Source: an uncultured Flavobacteriaceae bacterium
GTDB taxonomy: Bacteria; Bacteroidota; Bacteroidia; Flavobacteriales; Flavobacteriaceae
Reading direction: 5' to 3'
Assembly (NCBI GenBank): GCA_943789365.1
Contig: CALSTV010000001.1
Location: 806,001-870,000 of the forward strand
Length of the DNA stretch: 64,000 bases
How positions within the stretch are numbered: the stretch's first letter is position 1; every line of letters starts with the position of its first letter. Position numbers and translations under genes: made by a program. Shown here one piece after another: positions 18,684 to 29,172 of the stretch. The notes under the pieces are model-generated. The model saw only the letters and a list, made by a program, of their open reading frames with translations, had not been told where the DNA came from and ran no database searches.

Positions 18684-18716
18684 CAAAAAAACCGTTTCTC
18701 TTTCGAAAAACGGTTT
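18684..18716 (-). terminator. Intrinsic terminator of eno
   Basis: Stem AAACCGTTT/AAACGGTTT followed on the minus strand by a T-rich run (complement of AAACAAAAAAA). It sits just after the eno stop. Confidence 0.8.
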
Positions 18717-18738
18717 GTATTGTACTCTTGAAAAAAGA

Positions 18739-20103
<1,365 letters not shown>

Positions 20104-20171
20104 TTATCTTCTAAATCGTATTCGTAAACAACTTTTGTCCAAAATTCGATTCGATTACAATTAGATTCTAT

Positions 20172-21269
20172 CTACTTTTTCAAGTTTTCAATAAACTGAT
20201 CAAATAAGTAAGATGAATCATGTGGTCCTGGATTTGCTTCAGGATGGTACTGAACTGAAAAACAATTCTTATCTTTTATACGTATCCCTGCAACTGTATT
20301 GTCATTCAAATGAATATGTGTTACTTCTACATTTTCATTTGCTTCTAGAGAGTCTCTATCAATTACGAATCCGTGATTCTGAGAAGTTATTTCTCCTTTT
20401 CCTGTTATTAAATTTTTAACTGGATGATTGATTCCTCTATGTCCATTGTGCATTTTTTTAGTAGATACACCTTGAGACAATGCAATAGTTTGATGTCCTA
20501 AACAAATACCGAATAACGGCAAGTTCTTATCTATAATTTCACTTGCTACTGCTTGTGCATTTTTCAAAGGTTCTGGATCTCCAGGTCCGTTTGATAAGAA
20601 ATATCCATCAGGTTGAAACGCCTCCAATTCTGCAAATGAGGCTGTATTAGGAAATACTTTGATATAACAGTCTCTTTGTGCTAAATTTCTAAGAATGTTT
20701 GTCTTTATACCTAAATCCAATGCCGAAATTTTATAGCTTGCATTTTCGTCTCCATAGAAATAAGGTTCTTTTGTAGAAACTGTAGATGCTAAATCTAGTC
20801 CTTCCATGTTTGGAACTTCTTTCAATTTAGCTTTTAAAGCATCAATATCTGTATCTGTTGAGATCACAGCATTCATCGCTCCTTTGTCGCGAATATAACT
20901 TACAACCGCTCTTGTGTCAACATCTGTAATGGCAAGTAAGTTATGTTTGACAAAATAGTCTTCTAAAGGCCCTTCAGAACGCACTCTTGAATGATGGTAG
21001 CTAAAATTACGGCAAATAAGTCCTGAAATTTTAATACCATTCGATTCTACTTCATCAGCATTCACACCATAGTTCCCAATATGTGCGTTGGTGGTTACCA
21101 TTAACTGACCAGAATAGGAAGGATCTGTAAATATTTCTTGATATCCAGTCATTCCTGTATTGTAACAAACTTCTCCGAATGAAGTACCATCGATTCCAAC
21201 TGACTTTCCTTCGAAAATAGTACCATCTTCGAGTAATAAGATGGCTTTTTTTAATTCTTTATAATTCAT
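20172..21269 (-). CDS. carA: Carbamoyl-phosphate synthase small (glutaminase) subunit
   Basis: 365 residues from ATG 21269 (MNYKELKKAILLLEDG). The longer frame to 21308 lacks family similarity. The class I amidotransferase domain has the nucleophile Cys256 in FGICLGHQ and the His-Glu pair in QYHPEANPGPHDS. It supplies ammonia from glutamine to CarB for arginine and pyrimidine synthesis. carB is not in the window. Its probable promoter lies in the gap behind the rplQ terminator. Confidence 0.96.
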   Translation of the reverse strand: MNYKELKKAILLLEDGTIFEGKSVGIDGTSFGEVCYNTGMTGYQEIFTDPSYSGQLMVTTNAHIGNYGVNADEVESNGIKISGLICRNFSYHHSRVRSEGPLEDYFVKHNLLAITDVDTRAVVSYIRDKGAMNAVISTDTDIDALKAKLKEVPNMEGLDLASTVSTKEPYFYGDENASYKISALDLGIKTNILRNLAQRDCYIKVFPNTASFAELEAFQPDGYFLSNGPGDPEPLKNAQAVASEIIDKNLPLFGICLGHQTIALSQGVSTKKMHNGHRGINHPVKNLITGKGEITSQNHGFVIDRDSLEANENVEVTHIHLNDNTVAGIRIKDKNCFSVQYHPEANPGPHDSSYLFDQFIENLKK

Positions 21270-21337
21270 ATGTATTTCGATATACGTTAGTTGCGCCTTG
21301 TAACGCAATTAAAAATTATATACTTTTTTGAGCTGTG

Positions 21338-21368
21338 CAAAGATAATCAATGCCCGTCGGATTTCCAT
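21338..21368 (-). promoter_or_regulatory. Possible carA promoter
   Basis: TATCTTTG (21345-21338, minus strand) matches TANNTTTG exactly and is followed by CACAG. The -33 region 20 nt upstream is ATG rather than TTG. It lies between the rplQ terminator and carA. Confidence 0.5.
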
Positions 21369-21377
21369 ACACTATAT

Positions 21378-21414
21378 AAAAAAAAGGATAAACTAAAAAA
21401 TAGTTTATCCTTTT
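21378..21414 (-). terminator. Intrinsic terminator closing the ribosomal protein cluster
   Basis: A 14-bp stem AAAAGGATAAACTA/TAGTTTATCCTTTT with loop AAAAA, followed on the minus strand by T residues. It is 25 nt past the rplQ stop. Confidence 0.9.
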
Positions 21415-21439
21415 CAATAAGTGTTTGGCTATTGACATC

Positions 21440-21937
21440 TTATGCTTCAGAATTTTCAGACTCTTCAGCGGCCGGTGTCTCTGCTGCAGGAGCTTCTGCA
21501 ACTGGAGCAGCAGCAGGCGCAGCTTTTCTACCTCTACGTGTAGCCTTTTTCTTTTTAGCGCCGTTTGGATTGTATACTTCGTTGTAATCAACCAATTCCA
21601 CCATTGCCATAGGAGCGTTATCTCCTTGACGGTTTCCAAGCTTAATGATACGAACATAGCCTCCAGGACGATCTCCAATCTTAACTGAAACTTCTTTGAA
21701 TAATTCAGTTACTGCATATTTGTTTTTCAAAACGCTAAATGCCAATCTACGATTGTGCGTAGTATCGTTTTTAGATTTTGTGATAATTGGTTCAACAAAC
21801 TGACGTAAAGCTTTTGCTTTTGCTTCTGTTGTGTTGATACGCTTGTGTTCAATTAATGAACATGCCATATTTGCCAACATCGACTTTCTATGTGCAGTCT
21901 TTCTTCCTAAGTGATTGAATTTTTTTCCGTGTCTCAT
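21440..21937 (-). CDS. rplQ: 50S ribosomal protein L17
   Basis: 165 residues. The first ~118 are a standard L17 ([17 protein letters not shown] start). The rest is a low-complexity Ala/Pro/Glu tail ending in acidic residues, longer than in most bacteria but common in this phylum. L17 lies at the exit-tunnel side of the large subunit. Last gene of the ribosomal cluster. A two-tier stem-loop occupies the 63-nt gap after rpoA and could control it. Confidence 0.97.
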   Translation of the reverse strand: MRHGKKFNHLGRKTAHRKSMLANMACSLIEHKRINTTEAKAKALRQFVEPIITKSKNDTTHNRRLAFSVLKNKYAVTELFKEVSVKIGDRPGGYVRIIKLGNRQGDNAPMAMVELVDYNEVYNPNGAKKKKATRRGRKAAPAAAPVAEAPAAETPAAEESENSEA

Positions 21938-21952
21938 GACTTTTGTTTTATG

Positions 21953-21999
21953 CTTTCATCTTGCTCAATCCGCCTCGTGCAGAGAGCAAACTATGAAAG
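21953..21999 (-). promoter_or_regulatory. Two-tier stem-loop in the rpoA-rplQ gap
   Basis: Outer arms CTTTCAT (21953-21959) and ATGAAAG (21993-21999) and inner arms TTGCTC (21961-21966) and GAGCAA (21984-21989) pair perfectly, leaving a 17-nt apical loop. No T tract follows, so it is not an intrinsic terminator. It lies 15 nt upstream of the rplQ start. Confidence 0.6.
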
Positions 22000-22000
22000 A

Positions 22001-22993
22001 TTAATCTTTATCTAATTTGTATTTACTTAAATCCATACCGAAGTTCAATCCTTTAACATGCACTAGTTCATCTAGTTCCGTCAATGATTTCTTACCGAAG
22101 TTACGGAATTTCATCAAGTCATTTTTATTGAAGGAAACTAAGTCTCCTAATGTTTCAACTTCAGCAGCTTTTAAACAGTTCAACGCTCTCACTGATAAAT
22201 CCATATCAATAAGTTTCGTTTTCAACAACTGACGCATATGCAATGATTCTTCATCATATGTTTCAGTTTGAGCAATTTCATCTGCCTCCAAAGTAATTCT
22301 CTCATCAGAGAACAACATAAAGTGGTGGATTAAAATTTTAGCCGCTTCTGTCAAGGCATCCTTAGGATTGATAGATCCATCAGTGATGATATCAAAAACT
22401 AATTTTTCATAATCAGTTTTTTGCTCAACACGATAGTTTTCAATTGCATATTTTACGTTCTTTATCGGTGTATAGATAGAGTCAGTAAAAATAGTTCCTA
22501 AAGGCACATTGGTCTTTTTGTTCTCTTCAGCAGGAACAAAACCTCTACCTTTTTCAATGGTAATTTCCAAGTCGAAATTAACGCTACTTTCCAAGTTACA
22601 AATTACTAAATCTGGGTTCAATACTTGAAAACCAGAAGTGAATTTTTGAATATCACCAGCAGTAATTTGCTCTTGTCCAGATACAGATATAGAAACAGTT
22701 TCTCTATCAGTATCTTCGATTTGTTTCTTAAAGCGTACTTGCTTAAGATTAAGGATAATTTCAGTAACATCTTCAACAACTCCTTCAATAGTTGAGAATT
22801 CGTGTTCTACTCCTTCTTTTCTCAAAGAGGTAATTGCGAATCCTTCTAAGGAAGAAAGTAAAACTCTTCTCAATGCGTTACCTACTGTTAAACCAAAACC
22901 TGGTTCTAAAGGTCTAAACTCAAATCTACCTTCAAAATCAGTAGATTTAATCATTATTACTTTGTCGGGTTTCTGAAAATTTAAAATTGCCAT
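22001..22993 (-). CDS. rpoA: DNA-directed RNA polymerase subunit alpha
   Basis: 330 residues. The N-terminal assembly domain (about 1-235) includes [14 protein letters not shown]. After a short linker the C-terminal domain (about 250-320) has helix-hairpin-helix elements in [26 protein letters not shown]. It dimerises to nucleate polymerase assembly, and its C-terminal domain contacts DNA and activators. Located as usual between rpsD and rplQ. Confidence 0.98.
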   Translation of the reverse strand: MAILNFQKPDKVIMIKSTDFEGRFEFRPLEPGFGLTVGNALRRVLLSSLEGFAITSLRKEGVEHEFSTIEGVVEDVTEIILNLKQVRFKKQIEDTDRETVSISVSGQEQITAGDIQKFTSGFQVLNPDLVICNLESSVNFDLEITIEKGRGFVPAEENKKTNVPLGTIFTDSIYTPIKNVKYAIENYRVEQKTDYEKLVFDIITDGSINPKDALTEAAKILIHHFMLFSDERITLEADEIAQTETYDEESLHMRQLLKTKLIDMDLSVRALNCLKAAEVETLGDLVSFNKNDLMKFRNFGKKSLTELDELVHVKGLNFGMDLSKYKLDKD

Positions 22994-23013
22994 AGTTTAA
23001 CGGGTGTCAAAAA

Positions 23014-23619
23014 TTATTTAGAGTACAACTCTACTATTAATTGTTCTTTGATGTTTTCTGGAATCTGAAGTCTTTCAGGTACAGTAACAAAGGTACCTTG
23101 TTTTGTGTCAGCATTCCAAGTCAACCACTCGTATACATTACTGTTAGCAGCTAAAGCGCTTTCAATTGCAACTAATGATTTCGACTTTTCTCTAACCGCG
23201 ATAACATCACCTGGTTTCAAAGAGTAAGAAGGGATGTTTAAGATTTCTCCGTTCACAGTAATGTGTCTATGAGAAACTAATTGACGTGCACCTCTACGAG
23301 AGTTTGCAATTCCCAAACGGAAAACTACATTGTCTAAACGAGATTCACACAATTGTAATAAAACTTCACCTGTAATACCTTTGCTACTTGAAGCTTTGTC
23401 AAATAAGTTACTAAATTGACGCTCCAAGATTCCATAAGAATATTTCGCTTTTTGTTTTTCTTGTAATTGCATAGCGTATTCAGATTTTTTTCCTCTACGT
23501 CTTGCATTACCATGTTGCCCTGGAGGGTAGTTTCTTTTTTCGAAAGATTTGTCATCTCCGAAAATTGCTTCTCCAAACTTACGAGCAATTTTTGTTTTTG
23601 GTCCTGTATATCTTGCCAT
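23014..23619 (-). CDS. rpsD: 30S ribosomal protein S4
   Basis: 201 residues. The N-terminal region lacks a Cys zinc knuckle. The S4 RNA-binding domain covers about 93-155 ([20 protein letters not shown]). It nucleates 30S assembly on 16S rRNA, and in several bacteria it represses its own operon. The 81-nt gap before it, against about 12 nt for many neighbours, may hold a regulatory leader. Confidence 0.98.
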   Translation of the reverse strand: MARYTGPKTKIARKFGEAIFGDDKSFEKRNYPPGQHGNARRRGKKSEYAMQLQEKQKAKYSYGILERQFSNLFDKASSSKGITGEVLLQLCESRLDNVVFRLGIANSRRGARQLVSHRHITVNGEILNIPSYSLKPGDVIAVREKSKSLVAIESALAANSNVYEWLTWNADTKQGTFVTVPERLQIPENIKEQLIVELYSK

Positions 23620-23634
23620 TTCTAATTGATTTGT

Positions 23635-23686
23635 AATTGGGGATTGTGAATTAAGGCGTTCTCCTTCGACAACCTGATTCCCAATT
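23635..23686 (-). promoter_or_regulatory. Candidate rpsD leader hairpin
   Basis: Complementary heptamers AATTGGG (23635-23641) and CCCAATT (23680-23686) enclose 38 nt in the unusually long rpsK-rpsD spacer. The pairing is short, so this is only a candidate S4-responsive leader. Confidence 0.35.
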
Positions 23687-23700
23687 GTATTAAAATTTAA

Positions 23701-24084
23701 TTATACTCTACGTCTTTTTGGTGGACGACAACCATTATGAGGAATTGGTGTTACATCGATAATTTCAGTAACTTCGATTCCATTGTTATGCAAAGTTCTG
23801 ATCGCAGACTCACGTCCATTACCTGGTCCTTTTACATAGACTTTCACTTTTCTTAATCCAGCTTCATGTGCTACTCTTGCACAATCTTCTGCAGCTGTTT
23901 GTGCAGCATAAGGTGTGTTCTTTTTAGAACCTCTAAACCCTTGCTTACCAGCAGATGACCAAGAAATTACGTCTCCTTTTTTGTTTGTTAAAGAAATAAT
24001 GATGTTGTTAAATGAAGCTGTGATGTGCGCTTCACCCACAGACTCAACAATAACCTTACGCTTTTTTGAATTTGATTTAGCCAT
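23701..24084 (-). CDS. rpsK: 30S ribosomal protein S11
   Basis: 127 residues. Typical S11 motifs [19 protein letters not shown] and [13 protein letters not shown], ending in a basic [11 protein letters not shown] tail. It binds the platform of the 30S subunit near the mRNA exit. Twelve nt separate it from rpsM, and it is followed by an unusually long gap before rpsD. Confidence 0.98.
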   Translation of the reverse strand: MAKSNSKKRKVIVESVGEAHITASFNNIIISLTNKKGDVISWSSAGKQGFRGSKKNTPYAAQTAAEDCARVAHEAGLRKVKVYVKGPGNGRESAIRTLHNNGIEVTEIIDVTPIPHNGCRPPKRRRV

Positions 24085-24096
24085 AATTTCTAGTTA

Positions 24097-24471
24097 TTAT
24101 TTAGTAGCTTTCTTTTTGTTCGCTACAGTTTTTCTTTTACCTTTTCTCGTTCTAGAGTTGTTCTTAGTTCTTTGTCCTCTTAATGGAAGACCTGATCTAT
24201 GACGAATTCCTCTGTAACATCCAATGTCCATAAGACGTTTGATGTTCAATTGAGTTTCAGAACGCAATTCACCTTCAATAGTGAATGATCCTGCTTGCTC
24301 ACGGATTTTTCCGATTTGCTCATCTGTCCAATCTTGAACTTTGATGCTCTCATCTACTCCCGCGTTTGCTAAAATTTGTTTAGCTCTAGTGTCTCCAATA
24401 CCAAAAATGTAAGTTAATGCGATAACTCCTCTTTTGTTTTTTGGTATGTCAATTCCTGCTATTCTTGCCAT
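24097..24471 (-). CDS. rpsM: 30S ribosomal protein S13
   Basis: 124 residues. Start [26 protein letters not shown] and helix-two-turn-helix region, then the signature [22 protein letters not shown] near the C-terminus. It forms intersubunit bridges and contacts P-site tRNA through a basic tail (KKATK). It starts three nt after rpmJ, so the two are tightly linked. Confidence 0.98.
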   Translation of the reverse strand: MARIAGIDIPKNKRGVIALTYIFGIGDTRAKQILANAGVDESIKVQDWTDEQIGKIREQAGSFTIEGELRSETQLNIKRLMDIGCYRGIRHRSGLPLRGQRTKNNSRTRKGKRKTVANKKKATK

Positions 24472-24474
24472 AAC

Positions 24475-24591
24475 TTACCCTTGTCTTTGTTTGAATCTAG
24501 GATTCTTTTTGTTGATTACATATAATCTGCCTTTCCTACGCACAATTTTGCACTCGGCACTTCTTTTTTTGATTGATGCTCTTACTTTCAT
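24475..24591 (-). CDS. rpmJ: 50S ribosomal protein L36, zinc-free form
   Basis: 38 residues ([17 protein letters not shown]...KQRQG) between infA and rpsM. Of the four zinc ligands of the Cys-type L36, only Cys14 remains; the positions of Cys11, Cys27 and His33 hold Ser, Asn and Phe. This is the zinc-independent type. The start ATG at 24591 lies 11 nt after the infA stop. Confidence 0.95.
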   Translation of the reverse strand: MKVRASIKKRSAECKIVRRKGRLYVINKKNPRFKQRQG

Positions 24592-24602
24592 CGTATAATG
24601 TT

Positions 24603-24818
24603 TTAGTATCTATAAGTAATTCTCGCCTTAGTTAAATCATAAGGACTCATTTCTAACTTCACCTTATCTCCTGTCAACAATTTGATATAATGCATACGCA
24701 TCTTTCCAGAGATATGAGCAGTTACGATATGTCCATTTTCAAGTTCAACACGAAACATTGCATTCGACAATGCTTCTGTGATGGTTCCGTCTTGTTGTAT
24801 TGCAGCTTGTTTAGCCAT
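24603..24818 (-). CDS. infA: Translation initiation factor IF-1
   Basis: 71 residues with a single S1/OB-fold domain: [21 protein letters not shown] and [25 protein letters not shown] are diagnostic. It occupies the 30S A site during initiation. It starts one nt after secY ends, suggesting translational coupling. Confidence 0.98.
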   Translation of the reverse strand: MAKQAAIQQDGTITEALSNAMFRVELENGHIVTAHISGKMRMHYIKLLTGDKVKLEMSPYDLTKARITYRY

Positions 24819-24819
24819 A

Positions 24820-26163
24820 TTACAAAGTTGATTTACGTTTATTTCCTGTTTTCATCAAACCGTCATAATGACTGTTTAATAAGTAGGAGTTAATTTGTTG
24901 AATTGTATCGATTGCAACTCCAACCATAATGATCAAAGAGGTTCCTCCATAAAATAAAGCCCAGTTTTGTTGTACTCCAAATTGCACAGCAACTGCCGGC
25001 AGAACTGCTAATATAGCGAGGAACAAAGAACCTGGAAAGGTAATTCTAGACAATACAGAATCCAATCTCTCGGCTGTTTCATGCCCTGGTCTTATTCCTG
25101 GTATAAATCCTCCACTTCTTTTTAAATCATCTGCCATTTTATTGGTAGGAATTGTAATTGCCGTATAAAAATAACTAAAAACAATTATTAATACCGCAAA
25201 CAACACATTATACCCCAAACCGTTCATGTCAGCAAAACTCGCTCCAATTGCTTGGAAAGATCCTTCTGCCTTTTGTGCGATTGCACCCGGTATAAACATG
25301 ATAGCTTGTGCAAAAATGATTGGCATTACACCCGCAGAGTTTAATTTCAACGGAATGTATTGTCTTGTACCTTCCACTTCTTTAATATCGCCTACAACAG
25401 ATCTTCTCGCGTATTGTACTGCAATTCTTCGAACCGCGGTTACTAAAAGTACCGAGGCTAATATTACTAAGAACCAAACTACAATCTCTAACAAAATCAT
25501 CATAACGCCACCAGCACCACCATTTGCTGTTTTAGAAGCCAATTCCTGAGCAAACGAAGAAGGGAAACGCGCAATAATCCCAATCATAATCAATAGAGAT
25601 ATTCCATTTCCAATTCCTTTGTCAGTAATTCTTTCTCCCAACCACATAGCAAACACTGTTCCTGCCATAAGAAGTACCATAGATGAGAACCAAAACAAAC
25701 CAGTACTTAGAATTCCTTCTGAAAGGAATGCAGCTTCAGGCAAAATAGATGCCATATTGGTTATGTATGCAGGTCCTTGTACTAACGTAATTCCGATAGT
25801 CAACCAACGCGTTATTTGTGTTGTCTTTTTTCTACCACTTTCTCCATCTTTTTGTAGTTTCTGAAGATAAGGAACCGCAATTCCCATCAACTGTACTACA
25901 ATGGAAGCAGAAATATAAGGCATAATCCCAAGCGCCATAATTGATGCTCTAGAAAATGCGCCACCTGTAAATGCATTTAACAAACCTAACAGTCCATCAC
26001 TTGTTTGATTTTCTAGCGCAGATAATTGTGTAGGATCAATTCCTGGAAGTGGAATTTGAGCCATAAAACGGTACACCGCCATTAAACCAAGTGTTAAAAG
26101 AATCTTATCTCTAAGTTCTTTAATTTTCCAAATGTTCTGTAAGGTTTCTATAAAATTTTTCAT
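24820..26163 (-). CDS. secY: Protein translocase subunit SecY
   Basis: 447 residues with ten predicted transmembrane helices. Conserved elements: [16 protein letters not shown] in the first helix/plug region and [15 protein letters not shown] in the cytoplasmic loop between helices 8 and 9 that contacts SecA and ribosomes. It forms the inner-membrane protein-conducting channel. Encoded in its classic place after rplO. Confidence 0.98.
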   Translation of the reverse strand: MKNFIETLQNIWKIKELRDKILLTLGLMAVYRFMAQIPLPGIDPTQLSALENQTSDGLLGLLNAFTGGAFSRASIMALGIMPYISASIVVQLMGIAVPYLQKLQKDGESGRKKTTQITRWLTIGITLVQGPAYITNMASILPEAAFLSEGILSTGLFWFSSMVLLMAGTVFAMWLGERITDKGIGNGISLLIMIGIIARFPSSFAQELASKTANGGAGGVMMILLEIVVWFLVILASVLLVTAVRRIAVQYARRSVVGDIKEVEGTRQYIPLKLNSAGVMPIIFAQAIMFIPGAIAQKAEGSFQAIGASFADMNGLGYNVLFAVLIIVFSYFYTAITIPTNKMADDLKRSGGFIPGIRPGHETAERLDSVLSRITFPGSLFLAILAVLPAVAVQFGVQQNWALFYGGTSLIIMVGVAIDTIQQINSYLLNSHYDGLMKTGNKRKSTL

Positions 26164-26176
26164 TTACTAAATTGTC

Positions 26177-26626
26177 TTATAAAGTTACTGCCGTTCCACC
26201 TGCTGCTTCAATAGCCGCTTTGGCAGATACAGTAAATTTATGAGCAGTAATGTTCAACTTTGCTTTCAACTCACCACGACCTAATATTTTAACCAAGTCA
26301 TTTTTACGAGCCAAACGTGTTTCAACTAATACAGCAAAATCTACTGTATCCTTGATTTTCCCAGCATCAACAAACTCTTGTAATTTATCAAGATTAATTC
26401 CTTGATATTCTTTACGGTTGATATTCGTAAAACCAAATTTAGGCACACGTCTTTGCAATGGCATCTGACCTCCTTCAAATCCTATTTTTCTAGAATATCC
26501 AGATCTCGATTTTTGTCCATTGTGACCTCTAGTAGCGGTACCACCTTTACCAGAACCTTCACCTCTTGCTATTCTTTTCCCTTTCTTAACAGAACCTGTT
26601 GCGGGTTGTAAGTTATTTAAACTCAT
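26177..26626 (-). CDS. rplO: 50S ribosomal protein L15
   Basis: 149 residues. Gly-rich basic N-terminal extension (GSVKKGKRIARGEGSGKGGT...) that penetrates 23S rRNA, then the globular domain ending ITAHKFTVSAKAAIEAAGG. It is a late assembly protein of the 50S. Short spacers link it to rpmD and secY. Confidence 0.98.
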   Translation of the reverse strand: MSLNNLQPATGSVKKGKRIARGEGSGKGGTATRGHNGQKSRSGYSRKIGFEGGQMPLQRRVPKFGFTNINRKEYQGINLDKLQEFVDAGKIKDTVDFAVLVETRLARKNDLVKILGRGELKAKLNITAHKFTVSAKAAIEAAGGTAVTL

Positions 26627-26637
26627 TTTGAATATGT

Positions 26638-26820
26638 TTATTTAATTTCTTCTACAGAAACTAAGTGATTAACCTTATTTACCATACCAAGTATAGATGC
26701 AGAAGCTTCATGTTCTACGACTTGATTCATCTTGCGCAATCCTAGAGCTGCTAAAGTTTTCTTTTGAGAACCTACACGACCTATTTGGCTTTTTACCTGT
26801 TTGATTTTTATTTTTCCCAT
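26638..26820 (-). CDS. rpmD: 50S ribosomal protein L30
   Basis: 60 residues, normal for bacterial L30: IKIKQVKSQIGRVGSQKKTL followed by LGLRKMNQVVEHEASASILGM. It binds 23S rRNA near domain II. It lies between rpsE and rplO with 11-nt spacers. Confidence 0.97.
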   Translation of the reverse strand: MGKIKIKQVKSQIGRVGSQKKTLAALGLRKMNQVVEHEASASILGMVNKVNHLVSVEEIK

Positions 26821-26831
26821 CGTACTTAGAT

Positions 26832-27356
26832 TTAACCGTTAAAAACTTTACTCAAAGAAATACCTCTTTGCTTGGCTACATCATGAGCGCTACGCAATTG
26901 CAACAAAGCATCAAAAGTTGCTTTTACCACATTGTGTGCATTTGAAGACCCTTGAGATTTAGACAATACGTCGTGCACCCCTACTGAATCCAATACCGCA
27001 CGTACAGCACCACCGGCAATTACCCCAGTACCATGTGAAGCAGGCTTTAAGAATACTCTTGCTCCTCCAAATTTACCCTTTTGTTCATGAGGTAAAGTTG
27101 CGTTGATAATAGGAATTCTCACTAAGTTTTTCTTAGCGTCTTCGATTGCTTTCGCAATGGCAGAGGCAACATCTTTAGACTTTCCTAATCCGTGTCCTAC
27201 TACTCCGTTTCCATCTCCTACAACAACTATTGCAGAAAATCCAAAAGCACGTCCACCTTTAGTAACTTTAGTAACTCTGTTCACACCTACTAAGTGATCT
27301 ACTAGTTCTAAACCGCTAGGCTTAACTCTTTCTACGTTTTTATATTTCTGATACAT
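26832..27356 (-). CDS. rpsE: 30S ribosomal protein S5
   Basis: 174 residues. The dsRBD-like N-terminal domain is [23 protein letters not shown]; the C-terminal domain is [23 protein letters not shown]. It shapes the decoding site and mRNA entry. The 11-nt spacer to rplR indicates the same transcript. Confidence 0.98.
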   Translation of the reverse strand: MYQKYKNVERVKPSGLELVDHLVGVNRVTKVTKGGRAFGFSAIVVVGDGNGVVGHGLGKSKDVASAIAKAIEDAKKNLVRIPIINATLPHEQKGKFGGARVFLKPASHGTGVIAGGAVRAVLDSVGVHDVLSKSQGSSNAHNVVKATFDALLQLRSAHDVAKQRGISLSKVFNG

Positions 27357-27367
27357 ACTCTTAATTC

Positions 27368-27721
27368 TTAAAATTTTAAACCAGCTTCTCTAGCAGCTTC
27401 TGCTAATGCTTTGACTCTTCCGTGATACAAAAATCCATTTCTATCAAAAGAAACTGTTTCTATTTTAGCTGCGATTGCTTTTTCAGCAATTGCTTTTCCA
27501 ACAGTAGTAGCTACTTCAGATTTAGATCCTTTAGCATCTACTCCTTTATCTCTTGAAGATACAGAAACAATTGTGTTTCCAGTTGTATCGTCAACCAATT
27601 GTGCGTAGATCTCTTTATTACTTCTGAAAACAGATAATCTCGGTCTTGCAGATGTTCCAGATACGACCTTGCGTATTCTAGATTTTATTCTTTGTCTTCT
27701 TTCAAGCTTTGATAATGCCAT
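27368..27721 (-). CDS. rplR: 50S ribosomal protein L18
   Basis: 117 residues. The basic N-terminus ([19 protein letters not shown]) and the C-terminal [23 protein letters not shown] are typical. It binds 5S rRNA with L5 and L25. The gap between rplF and rplR is 92 nt and filled by degenerate heptamers. Confidence 0.98.
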   Translation of the reverse strand: MALSKLERRQRIKSRIRKVVSGTSARPRLSVFRSNKEIYAQLVDDTTGNTIVSVSSRDKGVDAKGSKSEVATTVGKAIAEKAIAAKIETVSFDRNGFLYHGRVKALAEAAREAGLKF

Positions 27722-27737
27722 AATTTGAATATTTATG

Positions 27738-27807
27738 TTGAGTTTTTAGTTTCGGCTTTAAGTGTTTGACTTTCGACTTTTCACTTTATAACTTTCAACT
27801 ATCGGCT
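27738..27807. repeat. Degenerate heptamer run in the rplF-rplR gap
   Basis: Ten consecutive seven-base words in phase, for example TTGAGTT, TTTAGTT, TTGACTT, TCGACTT, TTCACTT, TATAACT and TTCAACT. They fill most of the gap between two ribosomal genes that are usually only a few bases apart. Confidence 0.7.
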
Positions 27808-27813
27808 CATAAA

Positions 27814-28359
27814 TTATGCAGATTTACCTGCTTTTCTTCTTAATTCTTCACCTACAAACTTAACTCCTTTTCCTTTGTATGGTTCAGGCTTTCTAAATCC
27901 ACGAATTTTCGCAGCTACTTGACCTACCAACTGTTTGTCATAAGATGTTAATTTGATGATTGGGTTTTTCCCTTTTTCAGATATTGTTTCAACTTTAACC
28001 TCGGGAGCTAAGTTGATTACAATATTGTGAGAAAATCCAAGCGCTAAATCTAGCTTTTGTCCTTGGTTTGAAGCTCTATATCCTACACCTACTAATTCTA
28101 ACTCTTTAGTAAATCCTTTAGATACTCCTTCTACCATATTACTCAACAACGCTCTGTAAAGACCGTGTTGTGCTTTGTCTTTTTTGTTTTCTGAAGCACG
28201 TTCTAATGTTAATAGACCGTCTTCTTGCTTTACTGTTACGTTTCCTTCAATAACCTGAGATAATTCACCTAGTTTTCCTTTTACAGTAACTACATTATCT
28301 ACGATAGTAACGGTAACACCTTCTGCAATTGCTATTGGGTTTTTTCCTATTCTTGACAT
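27814..28359 (-). CDS. rplF: 50S ribosomal protein L6
   Basis: 181 residues made of two related domains. The C-terminal signature PEPYKGKGVKFVGEELRRKAGK is intact. It lies near the factor-binding site and sarcin-ricin loop. It follows rpsH by 15 nt in the downstream part of the split cluster. Confidence 0.98.
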   Translation of the reverse strand: MSRIGKNPIAIAEGVTVTIVDNVVTVKGKLGELSQVIEGNVTVKQEDGLLTLERASENKKDKAQHGLYRALLSNMVEGVSKGFTKELELVGVGYRASNQGQKLDLALGFSHNIVINLAPEVKVETISEKGKNPIIKLTSYDKQLVGQVAAKIRGFRKPEPYKGKGVKFVGEELRRKAGKSA

Positions 28360-28374
28360 AATACTATCTAATTA

Positions 28375-28773
28375 TTAATAAACGTAACACAAAACTTCTC
28401 CTCCAACATTCTCTTGACGTGCTTTCTTGTTAGTCATCACACCTTTTGAAGTTGAAACGATTGCAATACCCAAACCATTCAATACGCGAGGCATCTCCGA
28501 TGCATTCACATACTTTCTAAGTCCTGGTGTAGAAATACGTTGTAATTTTTTAATTACTGGTTCTTTTGAATCAGCATCATATTTTAAGGCTATCTTGATC
28601 GTTCCTTGAACCGTATTGTCCTCGAACTTATAGCTTAAAATATACCCTTGTTCGAACAAGATTTTCGTCATATTCTTCTTCAAGTTTGAAGCAGGAATCT
28701 CAACGACTCTGTGTCCCGTTGCAGCAGCATTTCTTATCCTTGTAAGATAATCTGCAATTGGATCTGTATACAT
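28375..28773 (-). CDS. rpsH: 30S ribosomal protein S8
   Basis: 132 residues: [17 protein letters not shown] start and the C-terminal signature [20 protein letters not shown]. It binds helix 21 of 16S rRNA; in E. coli S8 represses the spc operon. Here it is the first gene of a new transcription unit behind a terminator, a promoter and a structured leader, consistent with S8-type autoregulation (inference). Confidence 0.98.
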   Translation of the reverse strand: MYTDPIADYLTRIRNAAATGHRVVEIPASNLKKNMTKILFEQGYILSYKFEDNTVQGTIKIALKYDADSKEPVIKKLQRISTPGLRKYVNASEMPRVLNGLGIAIVSTSKGVMTNKKARQENVGGEVLCYVY

Positions 28774-28785
28774 ATATTTTAATTT

Positions 28786-28860
28786 GCGGTTTTGGTATGA
28801 CTTCCTACTCTAGGAGGACACCTGAAACCAATTTATAAAAACTCTTAAAAATAAGAGTTT
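28786..28860 (-). promoter_or_regulatory. Candidate structured rpsH leader
   Basis: Minus-strand reading: AAACTCTTA/TAAGAGTTT hairpin (28839-28860) beside the start region, then TTGGT...ACCAA enclosing TCCTA-GAG-TAGGA. A 5' leader of about 80 nt with nested stems before an S8 gene fits a ribosomal-protein autoregulatory element, but the regulator is not shown. Confidence 0.4.
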
Positions 28861-28861
28861 G

Positions 28862-28869
28862 CAAATGTA
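28862..28869 (-). promoter_or_regulatory. Promoter -7 element ahead of rpsH
   Basis: TACATTTG on the minus strand is an exact TANNTTTG match followed by CAAAC. No TTG is present at the expected upstream distance, only T-rich sequence, so the -33 box is weak. Confidence 0.55.
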
Positions 28870-29109
28870 GTTTTTTTTACTAGCTTTAAAAAACTTTCAT
28901 GCGTTTTTTTTTGTTTAAAAAACACATACCATAGCAACTTGCATTTTTATAAGGGATTGACAGACAACAATTCATTCTAAAATTCAAATTTCTCTTATGA
29001 ATGTTGTCAATAATTTACGGGGCGCGAATTAGATCTTATCGCAGCGCCAATTTCTCAAAACCAAAAACAAATCTACAAATAGCACCGCATACACAAAATA
29101 AACACGCTC

Positions 29110-29144
29110 AAAAAAAAGAGCTTTAATCCTAAGACCAAAGCTCT
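29110..29144 (-). terminator. Intrinsic terminator after rpsN
   Basis: Stem AGAGCTTT/AAAGCTCT (29117-29124 with 29137-29144), 12-nt loop, followed on the minus strand by T7. It lies 29 nt past the rpsN stop and would end the rplC-rpsN transcript inside the ribosomal cluster. Confidence 0.8.
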
Positions 29145-29172
29145 CTACATTTTTACTATTGGAAGTAATAAA

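Larger units (their letters stand above)
28774..29172. other. 399-nt regulatory gap splitting rpsN from rpsH
   Basis: In the transcribed (leftward) direction it holds a terminator (29110-29144), an imperfect long hairpin (28963-28975 with 28997-29008, one bulged base, 21-nt loop), a TACATTTG promoter element (28869-28862) and a leader with two foldable segments. No coding frame is supported. Confidence 0.75.

Noticed and set aside
18210-18686. Three overlapping minus-strand open frames rich in Tyr-Arg-Val-Ser-Ser-Ile repeats
   Set aside because: They are translations of the seven-base array, which keeps all three frames open. There is no initiation context or conserved protein character.
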